In this document: piece by piece, positions 63,046-64,000 of the stretch
Position numbering within the stretch: the stretch's first letter is position 1
Layout: each line of letters begins with the position of its first letter
Source of the DNA: Lumbricus rubellus
Lineage: Eukaryota; Annelida; Clitellata; Crassiclitellata; Lumbricidae
Assembly (NCBI GenBank): GCA_945859605.1
Contig: OX243815.1
Span: forward strand, 29,136,981-29,200,980
DNA length: 64,000 nt
Reading direction: 5' to 3'
Position numbers and translations under genes: made by a program
Notes under the pieces: model-generated
Database searches by the model: none
What the model saw: the letters and a program-made list of their open reading frames with translations, nothing else
What the model was told of the DNA's origin: nothing

Positions 63046-64000
63046 GGTTTACTGATGGCAAAGCTGCATTTGGTTGCAGATTAGATTGTTCGTGAATGTT
63101 TGAAAATGTTCTAAAAGCTTGTTTGCTTAGTTTTGTTCTGTAGTGTTAGGAACAAAATGCAGCCGATTTTTTTAGTCCAAGCTAATTCATTGGGGTATAT
63201 ATCTGTTCTTTAGAGATGCATATGTGAATCAGCTAAAAATTTCAAACTTGAGTTTGCGAAAGGCAAGTCAGTCCTGCTGCGGTTTTTAATCTTTAACACA
63301 ATTTTTGTAGTGATGAATGACTTGATTTGAACTGTTCTGTTGAAACTGGTAAAACCCTGGTGTATTTTTGCTCTTTTTTGTGTTTAGGAATTTGGTTCAG
63401 TTTACAGTCAAGGCAGCCATTTCTTGGAAGAGAGTTTCTGCTTCACAGCTTTATATGTTTACCGTTGAGTTTATATGGTTTATTGTAAATACCTTGCTTA
63501 ACCTTAAACTATGATGATGATGATAATATAGTTAGTGGTAGCAGTAAGTACGATGTATCTCTAATTAAGGTAATTCTAGTTCTAGTACACAAAATATATC
63601 CACTAAGATCAGTGGGCAAGTCAACAATGTTGAACTGATTTGCTCATAATATTTATTTTGTGTTCTATTTCATTTTCTGCTGTAATAATTGTTAATATTT
63701 TCTTTATATTGTTGTGCTTGATGTAATTTTAAATCTTTTATTTATTGCACATTTCAGTGAGAAAGGATATTATACCAAAAGAAACTTAAACTTGTTGAAT
63801 TAAAATGGAATGGAAATGAGAAGACAGTGTACTACTCTCTTGTTAATCAATTTTGCTGCGTGTGGTTAATTTCGCATTTCTTGGTTTATAAAAACAGGAT
63901 ACTGGCAAGTGTTTTGAGGAAATACTGACTTTAATAAAAGGAGTTGCCATGAGTATTGTTGGACTTCGTTTTAACAAATGTTCTGAATGCAGGACCATGA
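63046..64000. other. No recognised gene
   Basis: AT-rich. Another aataaa at about 63934 near the window edge. Confidence 0.4.

Overview
The window is animal nuclear DNA from a repeat-rich genome, probably a marine invertebrate; I cannot name the species. Evidence for this is spliced genes with GT-AG introns of 0.5-3 kb, long microsatellites, non-LTR retrotransposon pieces, tRNA-derived SINEs and many miniature DNA transposons with target-site duplications.

Left part (about 2.4-10.1 kb, minus strand): a multi-exon gene for an RGS-domain protein resembling RGS22. Six consecutive exons join in one frame through phase-1 introns. A start exon and one further 5' exon are only tentative. One intron holds a run of more than 420 bp of CTA/TAG triplets beside CTG/CAG triplets.

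Middle part (about 10.3-35.2 kb): no convincing gene. It holds mobile-element remains: several non-autonomous elements with 8-bp target duplications, an 846-bp fold-back element with two 316-bp arms, degraded reverse transcriptases, a MULE/FLYWCH fossil, a 28-bp minisatellite and SINEs.

Right part (35.2-56.9 kb, plus strand): one large gene reconstructed here from 18 coding exons whose phases all agree, giving 1391 codons. The predicted protein has a signal peptide, a bacterial-type glycine-betaine-binding (OpuAC-like, type 2 periplasmic-binding) domain, a Venus flytrap domain of the GABA-B/ANF-receptor type, one transmembrane helix and an insulin-receptor-like tyrosine kinase. The last three modules define a Venus kinase receptor (VKR). 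The extra OpuAC-like module in front is the most notable feature of the window. It suggests a receptor kinase with two different small-molecule-binding modules outside the cell. The introns carry a LINE, SINEs, MITEs and LINE 3' ends.

From 56.9 kb to the end I see no further coding gene, only possible 3' UTR or flank, two minisatellites, one MITE and SINE pieces. The palindrome TAGGCCTA and its core are frequent left of about 14.5 kb and almost absent to the right, although the same transposon families occur on both sides.
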